This document shows positions 30,541 to 41,104 of a DNA stretch of 64,000 bases, piece by piece. The position numbers and the translations under genes were made by a program. The number at the start of each line of letters is the position of its first letter. Within the stretch, counting starts at the first letter, position 1. The stretch is from Hippopus hippopus (taxonomy: Eukaryota; Mollusca; Bivalvia; Cardiida; Cardiidae): NCBI GenBank assembly GCA_946811185.2, contig OX328099.1, forward strand, positions 72,296,714 to 72,360,713. The letters run 5' to 3'. Under the pieces are notes generated by a model that saw only the letters and a list, made by a program, of their open reading frames with translations, had not been told where the DNA came from and searched no databases.

Positions 30541-30830
30541 ACAGTATGAGCCATACTATGACATAAGTGCGTTTAATGCATCTCTGCGATGCGTTATACT
30601 ATGCAAGTCACCCCATAATTATGAATTCATAAAATCCCATTTTGTCTAAGAAACGACTGAATCATGAGGTAGAATGAACCTTTGACATGCAAAAAAAAAA
30701 TTTTTACCAAAAGCAGAAAGTTTGACATGGTTTGATACTTTTTGTGAACGCATTAAGCCCCCTTTCCACAGAGCATGACTCATATATACATGTATCTCTA
30801 ATGGTCAACAACATAGATTAAGTCGGGTAT
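30541..30830. repeat. HP-H repeat
   Basis: ATGAGCCATACTATGACATA, CATAAAATCCCATTTTGTCT, GAATGAACCTTTGACATGCA and AACGCATTAAGCCCCCTTTC match the family at 35507, 44650, 47985 and 56270. The central hairpin of other copies is reduced here. Confidence 0.55.
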
Positions 30831-30984
30831 AAGGCTCATCGAAAAAAAAACAGACATTCTAATGAGAATTCAATCTTTAAATGTTTTCTTTTCAAATATG
30901 GATAATTTCACCTTAAATTAAATTTACGAATACCTTCAGGAAATGTCTACTATGATCATATACGTTAAAATCATGAAAGATATA

Positions 30985-31765
30985 GAGGATATTTGTTTTG
31001 TACAGTGAAAAATCGAAACTTATTTCATCGAGTGAAGTGCCCCGCCCGGGTGGCTCAGTGGTGAGCGTGTCGGACTCATGACCTGGTGGTTGTGAGTTCG
31101 ATACCCGGTTGAGGCGAACTTTCTTTCCGGCGTATTTTCGCCTCTCACCTCTGGTGAAGCATGTGAGAAAAGTAGTCGGTGGCTTTGGAAAGAAAGTTGT
31201 GTTAGTACTGGTGTGAGAAAGCCAGGAAACACATGTGCGTCACCGACCGCCATGATATGACCTTAGCTGTTAAAGTGGCGTTAAGCCCCAATACAACCAA
31301 CCATTCATCGAGTGAATATCATCGGTCATATTTTTACGAGTGGCGAAGCCACGAGTGAAAATATGACCGATGATGTTCACGAGATGAAATAAATTGCGAT
31401 CTTTCACCTAAAAAAAACACCAAATATTCTATTAATTTCATGCTTTTAACCCTTTTTTGCGGAACTTACATCAAAATCCAGTACAGGTCTTTTCGGTTAT
31501 TCCCCGTGGGGTACCCCCTCCGCATAGCAACACATTACAATATTAAGTAAATCGCGAGAAATGTAGGGTAAATTACGTCATATTTCCATCTGGTTGAGAG
31601 GCACGCGCATTTTCCCTAGGTAACTTGTGCACGGGAACAACTGTTTCCGCCTTCAATAGAAGAGTTAGAATATAAAAATCGGTATTTTTCACTGGTCGTA
31701 ACCACGAAATATCGAAAAATATTTCACCGTTATTTCTCGTACCTACCGGAAAGCATGAAATAAAT
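30985..31765. repeat. HP-F element interrupted by a SINE
   Basis: GGTGAAAGATCG-like, TTTCATCGAGTGAA.. [SINE] ..GAATATCATCGGTCATATTT, GAGTGAAAATATGACCGATG, CGTGGGGTACCCCCTCCGCA and TTTCACTGGTCGTAACCACG are all in family order. The insertion site is exact (see the SINE). Confidence 0.7.
31037..31303 (+). mobile_element. tRNA-derived SINE, type S2, with 13-bp target duplication
   Basis: A-box GGTGGCTCAGTGGTGAGCG, B-box GTGAGTTCGATACCCGG; body TTTCTTTCCGGCGTATTTTC, GCTTTGGAAAGAAAGTTGTG; tail GTGGCGTTAAGCCCCAATAC. TTCATCGAGTGAA lies on both sides (31024-31036 and 31304-31316). Confidence 0.9.
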
Positions 31766-32255
31766 AGAGGATATTTGTTTTTTACGGTGAAAGATCGAAA
31801 TTTATTTCATCGAGTGAACATCATCGGTAATATTTTCACGAGTGAAAATATTACCGACGATGTTCACTCGATGAAATTAATTTCGATCTTTCACCGAAAA
31901 AAAAACAACAAATATTCTATTTATTTCATGCTTTTAACCCTTTTTGGGGGGAACTTAATCAAAATCCAGTACAGTTTTTTTCGGTTATTCCCCATGGCGT
32001 ACCCCTTTGCATAGCAACGCATTACAATATTACGTCAAGCGCGAGAAATGTAAGGTAAATTACGTCATATTTCCATCTGGTTGTGAGGCACGCGCATTTT
32101 ACCTAGGTAACTAGTGCGCGGGAACAACTGTTTCCGCCTTTAATTGAAGAGTAAGAATATAAAAATCTGTATTTTCATTGGTCGTAACCATGAAATATCG
32201 AAAAATATTTCGCCGATATTTCTCTATAACCTACCGGAAAGCATGAAATAATAGG
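31766..32255. repeat. HP-F element
   Basis: TTTTTTACGGTGAAAGATCG, GAACATCATCGGTAATATTT, CCCATGGCGTACCCCTTTGC, AACTAGTGCGCGGGAACAAC and GGTCGTAACCATGAAATATC follow the family order. A short perfect palindrome around 31830-31875 (AATATTTTCACGAGTGAAAATATT) sits near the left end. Confidence 0.7.
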
Positions 32256-32995
32256 AATTATTTGGAAAATCTAGCTGGCATAGGTGAAAATCAGATAAGA
32301 TTCGGCTTTCTTCTTCAGTTCGAGTGACTTTATGTGACTTGATATCATTTTTTTTTTTTTTTCTTTTTTTCCCCTTCCATCGGTTAGGCAAGCAGAGATT
32401 CATCAAAGATGCCCTTGCTATTCGGAAAAAACACCCTAAGCCTACATGTCCAAATTACATTTTTTGTTTTGTTTCATTTTTCTTTGTGTAACTGGTGTCC
32501 AGTAGACAACTATATGTGTAGTACTGTCAAGTAAAAATAAAATTGTCTGAAACATATCTTTTAGGTTTTCTGAAAGTACTACACACATACATTGTACAAT
32601 GTAGGTCATTTTCACCGTCATTCATGCTCTAGATCTGGTATTATTTCGTATTTATTAATGCTACTTTTTGTTATAATGTACAGCTGTTTACTTGTCTTAC
32701 AATATACATCTGAACTGTTCTGTCCTGACATTATGGCATGTCAACATCTATCGAAATTTCTACAAACCACTCACCTTTCATAATTGTCGATTTAAAGTTG
32801 GTCTCCTGTCCTTTCCTTGTCATATTGTTTAGATATTATATCCAAAACAGATCCAGACTAACATGTTTGACACGAATCAATTTTAAAGCGTTTTCCTTTA
32901 ACTTTTCCTAAGTCAATGTGGTTGCGCTGCTCGAGCTGTCTTATATTTCACTTGGCACGAACTGTACAAGAACTTTTTATAGACATAAAGTGTTT
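32256..32995. other. Intergenic stretch
   Basis: A long T-run at 32348-32370. No repeat family, gene or RNA recognised. Confidence 0.35.
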
Positions 32996-32997
32996 TT

Positions 32998-33440
32998 TAA
33001 TCCTTTACCACACAATCCCGAGTTTTAACGACCCTGACAGAAAAAAAGCCATTGAAAACATTGTGGTACAAAAGAAAATGTTGGCAATACGCATTTTCTC
33101 CTTTTTCCACAATATGTTTTACCTTTTAAAGACAAACCCTACCATTAAAACATAACTTTATTTGTCACCTGCAAACGCTTTCAATTAGGACCAGTCTAAA
33201 ATGTAGTCGTGTCTTGCGTGGTAAAGAGTTCAAAAATTACCTGACCACAAAATTTTAGACTTGACAAAATTCAAAGCATTTACAGACGACAAATTAAACG
33301 AGGCCCGAACGACGTCGTTTTGCTTTTAAAAATGTAAAACCCATTGTGAGAAAAGGAGAAAATGCTGGGAACCAGCATTTTTCTCCTTTTCCCACAATGT
33401 TTCAAAAGCCACTTTTTTCTCTGTATCATTCAACACGACA
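32998..33440. repeat. Two HP-B hairpin MITEs
   Basis: The first reads CTTTACCACACAATCCCGAG to GGTAAAGAGTT with a partly mispaired hairpin. The second has GAAAATGCTGGGAACCAGCA and its CATTGTGAGAAAAGGA arms. Confidence 0.7.
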
Positions 33441-33540
33441 TCGTTCAGGAACATGTTAAAATATTCTAAAGGTTTAATTTTTTCCACACAACTTCATATA
33501 TTTGACCTTTAAAACATCTCGATTTTTCACGTTTTTCAAA

Positions 33541-34645
33541 TGTAACGCCTTTTTATTATGTTCCTATCAGCGAATTACTGGAATTTTACAGTGAATAACA
33601 CTACTGGTGAGGATAAATATGGCATCATCACTAGTGACGATGTAGTCTTCGAATGTTTGCCGGAACTACTTTTTCCCACTTATTGCTCATATTGTACCAT
33701 TCTTGATAATTATTAGAATAAAAAAAAGGGGGAATTAGGAACATACATGTAATAAATAGGACTCCTTCTTTTCAGCCGCATCACACCCTATTCTAGTGAC
33801 AGATTTTTAATATCACACACAACCAGCTGATTATCCTCCACATATTTCTTTATCTAAAAAGAACTAAAGCACAATATAACATATCACTTGATGCAGCAAT
33901 AGTTTTAGAGATAAATACAAAGCAATTTATACTTTCGTCACCACATTGTATAAGTTTATTCCTCATTAGATTTATCTTATTGAGTCTATGTCAACAGACT
34001 GATATACGTAAACACTCGTATTTTATTATATTCTTATCCATGAATTAAGTAAGTACTTCGGACTCGTTTTTCAACCGCATCACACCCCATTCTAGCGACA
34101 GATTTTCAACACACAACCAGTTGATAAGCCTCTTTATATTAGCGAAAAGAAAAGTATATACGGCAATATTCCTTTACCTTTTTTTTATATTAGAAGAACT
34201 GAGGCGCGATGTATAAAGGATAATCAACTGGTTGTGCGTGATATTAAAAATCTGTCACTAGAATGGAGTGTGATGTGGTTGAAAAACGAGTCCGATTATT
34301 AAAAATCTGTCACTCGAATGGGGTGTGATGTGGTTGAAAAAACGAGTCCTAATTCACCCTTTTTTATTCTAATAATTATCAAGAATGGTTAAATATGTGC
34401 AATTTAGGAAATAAGTAGTTCCGTCAAACATTCTAAAACTACTAGTATATCGTCACTAATGATGATGCCATATTTATCATCACTATGGTGTTATTCACTG
34501 TGAAATCCCAGTAATTCACTGATAACAATATAATAAAGCATATCACTTGCTGCAGCGATATTTTTATAGAAATATACAAAGCAATTTATGCTTTTGTCAC
34601 CATATTGTAAAAGTTTATTCCTTATTCGATTTACTAAAGTATTGC
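33541..34645. repeat. Inverted duplication with flanking direct repeats
   Basis: 33541-33840 (GAATTACTGGAATTTTACAG, ATAAATATGGCATCATCACT, GATTTTTAATATCACACA) is matched in reverse by 34200-34520. Outside it, 33880-33985 (GCAATTTATACTTTCGTCAC) and 34525-34640 (GCAATTTATGCTTTTGTCAC) are direct repeats. GGACTCGTTTTTCAACCGCA-type segments recur within. No coding frame. Confidence 0.6.
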
Positions 34646-34904
34646 ACTTACATAAAAACAACTGTCAGTGATATTAATGAAAATAATGAATCCATTTGTC
34701 TATTTAACACAATATTTTATTCTAAATTATTCTTGTAGAATATGCAAATTCGACATGAGTTACGGTTTAATCCATAAATAAATACGAAAAAACAAACATT
34801 GTAGCAAAAAGTTAAATTGCTTATTACAAACGTTTTCTTTTCTTTTCGTACCATAGTTTTTCAAATATGGTTTACACGAAAAAGATGTCTACCTGTGCTA
34901 ATTG

Positions 34905-35140
34905 TGTTGGTTAACTCTACCATACGACAAAATTTTAGCCTCGTCAAAATCCATAGCATTTGTAGACGGTAATTCCAGTTTAAATTAAATTGTGGGACTG
35001 GTCCCAGAAAGGACAGAAAACGTCGTGGGAAAAAGGAGAAAATGCTGGTTACCAGCATTTTCTCCTTTTTCCCACGATGTGTTCGAAAGGATTCTTCTCC
35101 AGGGTCATTAAAACTCGCGATTGTCTGGTAAAGGGTTTGA
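34905..35140. repeat. HP-B hairpin MITE
   Basis: AACTCTACCATACGACAAAA start, AAATGCTGGTTACCAGCATTT hairpin with GTCGTGGGAAAAAGGAG arms, GTCTGGTAAAGGGTTTGAAC end. Confidence 0.78.
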
Positions 35141-35291
35141 ACGCTTAACCTCCTAAAGAAGTGAAATGAAACTTTCAAGCCGATAGTATAGACCTAAATT
35201 TTGCTATTTTAAATCTATTTTTGGAGTGCAGTCTGATCTTGATCTACACTGTCCGCAAAAGGTCCTTCAGTCGCGCTTAGCAGCTTAAGAA
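35141..35291 (-). repeat. HP-A MITE lacking one hairpin arm
   Basis: TTAACCTCCTAAAG end, AACTTTCAAGCCGATAGTA, then a single GTGCAGTCTGATCTTGATCT arm and GGTCCTTCAGTCGCGCTTAG. The partner arm is deleted. Confidence 0.65.
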
Positions 35292-35506
35292 TTAATTTAG
35301 TCCATTCACCAGTAGAGTTTTGGTATACAACGCATGGTTACACTTATGCAAAGGACACACAATACCATTTCGTTCTATATACGATACAAAATAATGAAAC
35401 TAAAGAGAAGTGTATTACAAAGAAATCATGCGAGGACAAAACAAAAATGAAAGAACAAAAAAGATTTTGTACTATATATAGATAAGACATTAACACTTTA
35501 CACTAA

Positions 35507-35765
35507 TGAGCCGTGCTCTATGAAAAGGGGGCTTAATGCATCTGCGAAAACTATAAACCCAGGTCAGCCTGCGCAGGCTGACCTGGTTTGAAACTTTTCG
35601 CTTTTGGTCAATTTTTTGTACGTCAAAGGACCAGTCTACCTCGGTTGTTTAAAAAAAAGTGGATATTATGGATCCATAATTATATGATGATTTGCATGGT
35701 ACAATGCGTCAAGAAGATCCTTTTAGCCCCCTTTTGCTAGAGTATTGCTCAAATTTTATTTATTT
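35507..35765. repeat. HP-H repeat with hairpin
   Basis: GGGGGCTTAATGCATCTGCG, then the perfect hairpin AGGTCAGCCTGCGCAGGCTGACCT (35563-35586), then GTCAAAGGACCAGTCTACCT. Confidence 0.7.
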
Positions 35766-35767
35766 AT

Positions 35768-36024
35768 TCCGTTGGAGTTTAATGCCGTTTTAACAGCTAA
35801 GGTCGTATCAGGGCGGTTAGTGCACCTACGCATGCGTTTCTTGGCTTTCTCACACCAGTACTGACACAAATTTCTTTCCAAGTCACTGTCTACATTTCTC
35901 ACATGCATCAGAGGTGAAAGGCGAAAAAATCACTGGAAAGAAAGTTTGACTCAACCGGGTATCGAACTCTCAACCAGCAGGTCACGAGTCAGATACGGTA
36001 ACCACTGAGCTACCCGGGCGGGGT
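35768..36024 (-). mobile_element. tRNA-derived SINE, type S2
   Basis: On - it opens GCCCCGCCCGGGTAGCTCAGTGGTTACCG with B-box GAGTTCGATACCCGG and ends in AACGGCATTAAACTCCAACG. Same family as 31037-31303. Confidence 0.8.
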
Positions 36025-36041
36025 TAATACTTTACACATAG

Positions 36042-36292
36042 ACCAACCCGAATAGCTCAAGTGGTAGAGCGTAGGATTGTAAACATCAAGTCCTGGTTCA
36101 CTTGAGGATGTAGATTCGAGCGCCACGGCTGGCTATCTAAATTTTCCGATAGTCTTTCTGATCAGACGTGAAACCGAGGTCCTAGTGACGGTGCTGTACA
36201 CCAAGCACGTTAAAGAACCAAGCATAACTTGGGTTGAGTTTAGTCCTGTATCTTGCCCATATGGGCAACCGGTGGCAACGATAAATAAACGG
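36042..36292 (+). mobile_element. tRNA-derived SINE, type S3
   Basis: The head is ACCCGAATAGCTCAAGTGGTAGAGCG and the B-box region AGATTCGAGCGCCACGGC. The body is AGACGTGAAACCGAGGTCC, GTTAAAGAACCAAGCATAAC and CTTGCCCATATGGGCAACC. Confidence 0.78.
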
Positions 36293-36568
36293 AAAATCAA
36301 TCAAAACAGTACTTGCACAATCTGTAAATACCGTTTTATCTGTTATGAAGACAGTTGAACATTCTCTGGCAAAAACAGGCATACTTCATCTCCGTGATGC
36401 ATTATACCAAGAAAGTCATGATATAATTATGGATCCATAAAATACATTTTGTCTTACAACCGACTGAGACATGAAATAGAATGATCCTTGGACATGCAGA
36501 AAGGTGCGTTTAGACCTACTACAGGGACCACACGTAAACAAAAATCAATGACATCATAATAATAAATA

Positions 36569-36816
36569 TGGCCTACAACACGCGAAAAGAGGCATTCAGA
36601 CATTTGCGTAAAGTGTCGTCTCGGATCAGCCTGCGCAGTCCGCGTAGGCTAATCCGAAACGACACTTTCCGTTTTTATGTAATTTTCTGTTTTGTGCAAG
36701 TCTACTGTAGCACAAAATCTTATGTAGTCGTAAAGTGCCGTCTCGGAGTGATGCGCTGATCCGAGACGACACTTTACGCAAATGTCCGAATGCCCCTTTT
36801 CGCGTGTTGCAGGCCA
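36569..36816. mobile_element. HP-E double-hairpin MITE, copy 2
   Basis: TGGCCTACAACACGCGAAAA pairs with TTTTCGCGTGTTGCAGGCCA. AAAGTGTCGTCTCGGATCAG and its inverse, and GCGCAGTCCGCGTAGGCTAA hairpins lie inside. ORFs at 36568, 36626 and 36649 read through it. Confidence 0.85.
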
Positions 36817-37112
36817 ATTATGAAGTACAATCAAAAGGAGCCGTCCGTACTTGAAGGGGCATATTTCATTGCGATGCAGTATCTAATAAGTAGGAGTATG
36901 GTAGGCTTCCATTTCTTATTTTCTTTTCCCTCTTTGGGTTAGTTGACGATTTGGTTACATTACAGACACCGTGTATGTCCCGATAATATCATACTGTCTC
37001 GCGAGACTTGTTCATTTTCTTACCATGTATGCACAAGAGTGCTGAAGGAAAGATAACTCTTTCGAACTGGCGATAATAAGTTATGCACAATATTGGTAAT
37101 AAAACACGTGTT

Positions 37113-38213
37113 TTATTTTCGTCGGCTAGTTTTCTTCGTGTCCTTATTTAACACCGGCAGTGACGGTTTGAGCGCCCCCATATTGTATCCGCTGTATACT
37201 GTTTTACCGCCCCGGGCAGACTGCGGCACTGCAACTGTGCCCGGCTGTGGCTGAGTCTGTGCGTGACCTTGACCTTGATTATCTGGGGTTGCCTGTTGTT
37301 GTTGCGTTTTGGCATCGTCGTCAAGGCAACCGTTTATAAGAAGACTTCTGATATCTTTAATGTCACGACTCATGTTCAGGTTTTGTTCACGAAGCATTCT
37401 CATCTCCTCCCACTGGGTTTTCATCACATCTCGCATTTTTTCTACCTCCAAACGCATTGAGTGGGATACTTTGGCTAATTCTTCCTTAAATTTTAACTGA
37501 ATTGTCTTTTTATCAGCGTCCATAAACTTAATTTTGCCACTTTGATTGACAATCACCTCCCTGGCTTTGGCGAGTTCACTTTCCAGTGTGGCGAGATTCA
37601 GTCTTAAATCGGATACCTCCTTCCGTAAAGCCGAGATTTCCTTGTCTTTTGATTCGAACTTCTCACCTGGAGGCATTTTGTCCCTCTCCCGCGTTAACAT
37701 AGCCAGTTCGCTGACCAAGGTACTGGCATATGCTTTAGCGCCTGATACCTCTTCGTTTAGTGTTTCAATCTGCTTCTTCATTTCTCGGATTTCAACACTT
37801 TTTTCTTCATTCGTCTCACTCAATCCTCTGATTGTAGCATCTTTGATACTCATCTCTTCGCGCAATTTAGCCATTTCTTCTGCCTTGACTTTAAGTTTAA
37901 CTCCTGTTTCTGCTAGGAGGGTCTGCTTCTGTGACTCATAGTGTTTCGAGTCGAACTCTAGTCGTAGTCTCAGCGTCTCGATCTGCTTTTCAAGTGTTCT
38001 GTTTATACCCAGTAACTCGTCTACAATCATTGGATTCCCTCTATCGTCGTCGAAGTCTGCCGAGTCGCGCTCAGCGTCAGACGCATGTGCATGTGACGCC
38101 ATTATTGTTGACGAGGAAGCGGCACCAGCGCCGTCTGGTGGTTGCTCAGATTCTTGCTTTGTGTAACCTTGACCTTGTATTCGGAATCCGCCTCTAACTC
38201 GGACTCTTGCACT
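37113..38213 (-). CDS. Coiled-coil gene, last exon (366 codons plus stop)
   Basis: The open frame extends to an ATG at 38249, but a good acceptor (AAATTTACAG) ends at 38214, so the ATG at 38249 lies in the intron. Coding starts AGT GCA AGA with phase 0. Antisense ORFs at 37263-38197 are shadows of this exon. Confidence 0.82.
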   Translation of the reverse strand, partial: SARVRVRGGFRIQGQGYTKQESEQPPDGAGAASSSTIMASHAHASDAERDSADFDDDRGNPMIVDELLGINRTLEKQIETLRLRLEFDSKHYESQKQTLLAETGVKLKVKAEEMAKLREEMSIKDATIRGLSETNEEKSVEIREMKKQIETLNEEVSGAKAYASTLVSELAMLTRERDKMPPGEKFESKDKEISALRKEVSDLRLNLATLESELAKAREVIVNQSGKIKFMDADKKTIQLKFKEELAKVSHSMRLEVEKMRDVMKTQWEEMRMLREQNLNMSRDIKDIRSLLINGCLDDDAKTQQQQATPDNQGQGHAQTQPQPGTVAVPQSARGGKTVYSGYNMGALKPSLPVLNKDTKKTSRRK

Positions 38214-38888
38214 CTGTAAATTTAAATTTGCAACATTTAAAGAGATCATTTACGTCTTTTATTGATATCTGAATATTGCATGTTCCTTGAAACTTTTTCT
38301 TTTCCGTTAACCAAAATAGAACTGTTTGTTTTGCATATCATAATTCAAGGGGCACAGATTTCTAAACCTAAACTTCACGTGTAAATATAGAAAGAAATAA
38401 TGCTCTGTAAAAAGGGGGCTTAATATATCTGCAAAAAGTATTGACCAATATCAGTCTGCGCTGGACAAGGACTTTTGAAAACATTTGGGAGAAGGAGAAA
38501 ATGCTGGTTATCAGCATTTCCTCCTTTTCCCACAATGTGTTCTACCCTTTCAAAAACAGATTTCATAATTTGTCATACATTTAGTTTATCATCTACAAAT
38601 ACTTTGAATTTGGACAAGTTCAAAAGTTTGTTATTTGTTAAGAGGTTAAATGCTGTTTCAAAAAAATTTAAGTTATACCACGGCGACAGCTCACTCAGTT
38701 ATGTGTTTCCTGCACTTCATCAGTACTATGGTAAGGCTCTGCAGTGCCTTGCCTAGGGACAATCAATCGGAAAGTCAGTGCTGCAGGCAAATATACAACC
38801 AAGAACAACTTGACAAGACTTAAATTGGTGGTATCTTACCGATGGAGTCATCTCTTTGAAACCGATTCGGCTTCGAGGTTTCGTCCCC
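37113..38888 (-). CDS. Coiled-coil protein of unknown function (5' end incomplete)
   Basis: Two exons can be joined on -: 38888-38840 and 38213-37113, in frame. The first encodes GTKPRSRIGFKEMTPS; the ATG within it (38851) could be the start, or more exons may lie upstream. The second encodes SARVRVRGGFRIQGQGYTKQ, a low-complexity acidic region, then about 220 residues of strong heptad coiled coil (NRTLEKQIETLRLRLEF through WEEMRMLREQNLNM), a Gln/Pro-rich spacer and a basic tail ending KDTKKTSRRK. There is no transmembrane segment. It probably acts as a structural or scaffolding protein inside the cell, but I do not recognise the family. The stop codon lies within an AATAAA (37112-37117). Codon use is regular and the frame is unbroken. 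Confidence 0.8.
38463..38650. repeat. HP-B MITE in the coiled-coil gene intron
   Basis: GAAAATGCTGGTTATCAGCA hairpin, TCATCTACAAATACTTTGAA, TTGGACAAGTTCAAAAGTTT, and a TTGTTAAGAGGTTAA end. Confidence 0.68.
38840..38888 (-). CDS. Coiled-coil gene, upstream exon
   Basis: On - the acceptor is CTTTTACAG and the donor GTAAGA. The 49-nt exon joins in frame to 38213 and continues a basic Arg/Lys-rich N-terminal region (KPRSRIGFKEMTPS + SARVRVRGG). Incoming phase suggests at least one further upstream exon unless translation starts at its internal ATG. Confidence 0.6.
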
Positions 38889-38954
38889 CTGTAAAAGAAA
38901 GGCAGAATGATTGAGTAAGGCGTGTTAATCCTGATTGCTGGATTGCTGGAAAGA

Positions 38955-39545
38955 ACTTACTGCATTATCTTCCGCTAGGTGGCATTTTTCAAATACAGAC
39001 CTATCTGCTCTTGGCAGAACCGAACTACTTTTCAACACGGCAACCGTTACTTCGAATTTCAAAATGAAATAAACATTTACTCAATAAAACGCCACCTGGT
39101 ATGATTCATTCATCTATGGTTAGCTAGCATGTTACCTATGCACCGGCCCTACAGGCTTGGGTAATCGCTTCGGTATAAGCCCAGACACTTCTTGTTGATA
39201 AGTCTGTGAAAAAACCCTGCACAAATCCTGGTTTCCTTAAAGTCTATATTTAGAAACTGTATTCAAAGCTGAGCAGTAAAACAATAGTATTTGTAAAAAC
39301 TATTTTTCCGGTTTGAAATAATTAAATCTTTTAAGAAATCTGGAGCGAAACACAGGCTACATTTTTCCAAAGAGGTATTGTTTATAGCCATTTTCTCCAA
39401 TGCTACTTTATTGGCGGCGAGTTTTAGTGTACACACCGCGTATTAATATTTATCCTGTACAAGATAGTGATGCGTTATAGCAGACAGGTCGAATCTTCGA
39501 AGAATATGACATGCGCAGACAACAAAACTTACCGGTAGGCCTTAG
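38955..39545 (-). repeat. HP-M dispersed repeat, inverted relative to 15680-16330
   Basis: GGTGGCATTTTTCAAATACA, TGAAATAAACATTTACTCAA, GCGTATTAATATTTATCCTG and TTCGAAGAATATGACATGCG correspond in reverse order to the 15680-16330 copy. Confidence 0.6.
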
Positions 39546-39629
39546 TTACGAATAGGAAATTTTGCGACAAAATGGACGAAATGGAACTCGTATGACGAAA
39601 TGGAAATTGCTGTGGTATAAATATGATCC

Positions 39630-39992
39630 TAACATGACACGTGATTTCAGCTCTATAAACACAGTGCAACGAAAGCGTGGTAAAAGCTATGTTATTCTAT
39701 TTAGAGTGACGTCATTCTGTATAAAGTAAGTAAGTAAGTTATTCAATGGAATATAATCTGCATCCGCGTTTTTACTCTTAAGTATGAACTTGTTTTCCTT
39801 TGATTTAGAGTTGGTCATGTTAGAATCGAAATAATCTTCTTTGTATCATGGTTTATCGTTCAATAAACCACGTTGTGAGTTACGAAGCGCAATGAATAAC
39901 CCACTCGGGCTATCGCCCTAGTGGATTATTATCATAACTCACAACTGTGGTTTATTGAACGATAAACCACGATAGAAAGAAGATTATTTCTT
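39630..39992 (+). repeat. HP-J repeat with long hairpin
   Basis: AAACACAGTGCAACGAAAGC and GAGTGACGTCATTCTGTATA lead to a palindrome whose arms are GGTTTATCGTTCAATAAACC and its inverse (39850-39975). Confidence 0.65.
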
Positions 39993-40249
39993 AATTGAAA
40001 GAGTAATTATTTTGCAAATGAAGAAATGAAAAGATGTTTGTCAAATTATTTCTAAGGAAAGTATCTGCAATTTAGAAAGAGTATTACTAGTATGCTTTTA
40101 AGCGATAGATCACCATAGTGAGGGCATTAGCATGTTATTTTCTATATTTCCTGAGCAGAATGGAAATGGAAGTCTTGACTGCCTTAGTTAATGATCTAAC
40201 ACTATGATAAAACGATAATGCAAAGTGTTATTAATCACGACTTTTTGAG

Positions 40250-40405
40250 GTCGGTCATAAAATTTCTTTTGAAAGGGTAGAATACATTGTGGGGAAAAGG
40301 AGAAAATTCTGGTTACCAGCATTTTCTCCTTTTCCCACAATGTTTTCAGTAGTTCTTTCCCTTGAAGTCGTTTGAACTCGGGATTGGATTAAGAGGCTAA
40401 AACAG
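40250..40405. repeat. HP-B hairpin MITE
   Basis: GGGAAAAGGAGAAAATTCTGG pairs with CCAGCATTTTCTCCTTTTCCC; TTGAACTCGGGATTGGATTA closes it. Confidence 0.72.
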
Positions 40406-40813
40406 TGATAGGGGTGCAAAGGTAAAATGAAAACAGTGACAGAAAGAGGTGTTTGGTGTGGGCGCGATCCGTGAATTGATATTCAGCGTCTGCTTTGTGC
40501 TAGTGGGTATTATAACAGAATTTGTCTACAATTCATTTTTGTATCTTATAGTGTTGTGTACATGTATAAGAGTAAAGGGGAAGGGGTTAAAAGGAACTTC
40601 AGAAACCTTTACCTTTCTGATCTGTACATCTGAAAAGGGAATGCTAGTCATTGCGGCACAGAATTATATACATGTATTGTAGCTTTTGCTTTTTTCACAT
40701 TGATGCAATGTAATCTACAACTTTTTTTCGTCATGCAGCAGACTACTTTCGAAAATATTTTGGCAAGAAAAAAAAGAAAATGTTCATAACGAGCAAAGCA
40801 AATTCTCCGTTTG

Positions 40814-40817
<4 letters not shown>

Positions 40818-40875
<58 letters not shown>

Positions 40876-40959
40876 TCTCTCTCTCTGTCTTTCACTCTCA
40901 CTCTCTCTGCCTCTTTCCCCTCTCTCTCTCTCTGTCTCTCTCTCTCCCACTCTCTGTTT

Positions 40960-41000
<41 letters not shown>

Positions 41001-41030
41001 CCCTCTCTCTCTCTCTCTCAATGGCTTGTT
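40818..41030. repeat. (CT)n microsatellite, about 210 bp
   Basis: Nearly pure CT dinucleotide with short interruptions (CCTT, GTCTTTCA, CCCC). It generates Ser/Leu and Arg/Glu repeat ORFs on both strands, which are not genes. Confidence 0.97.
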
Positions 41031-41104
41031 CTGTTGGTGATTGCCTAACCATTCCACAGGATCAAAGTTAAAACAAAATAAACGGTGCAAGAAAGTAACT
41101 TACA

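Noticed and set aside
31120..31253. 77-codon ORF on -
   Set aside because: It is a reverse reading of the S2 SINE.
37263..38197. ORFs on + (65-131 codons)
   Set aside because: Antisense shadows of the coiled-coil exon, which has the real coding pattern.
38214..38249. ATG at 38249 as start of the coiled-coil protein
   Set aside because: The first 12 codons lie before a good acceptor (AAATTTACAG) and an in-frame upstream exon fits; they are probably intron.
40648..41090. Long Ser/Leu and Arg/Glu-rich ORFs on both strands
   Set aside because: They are translations of a (CT)n microsatellite in every frame.
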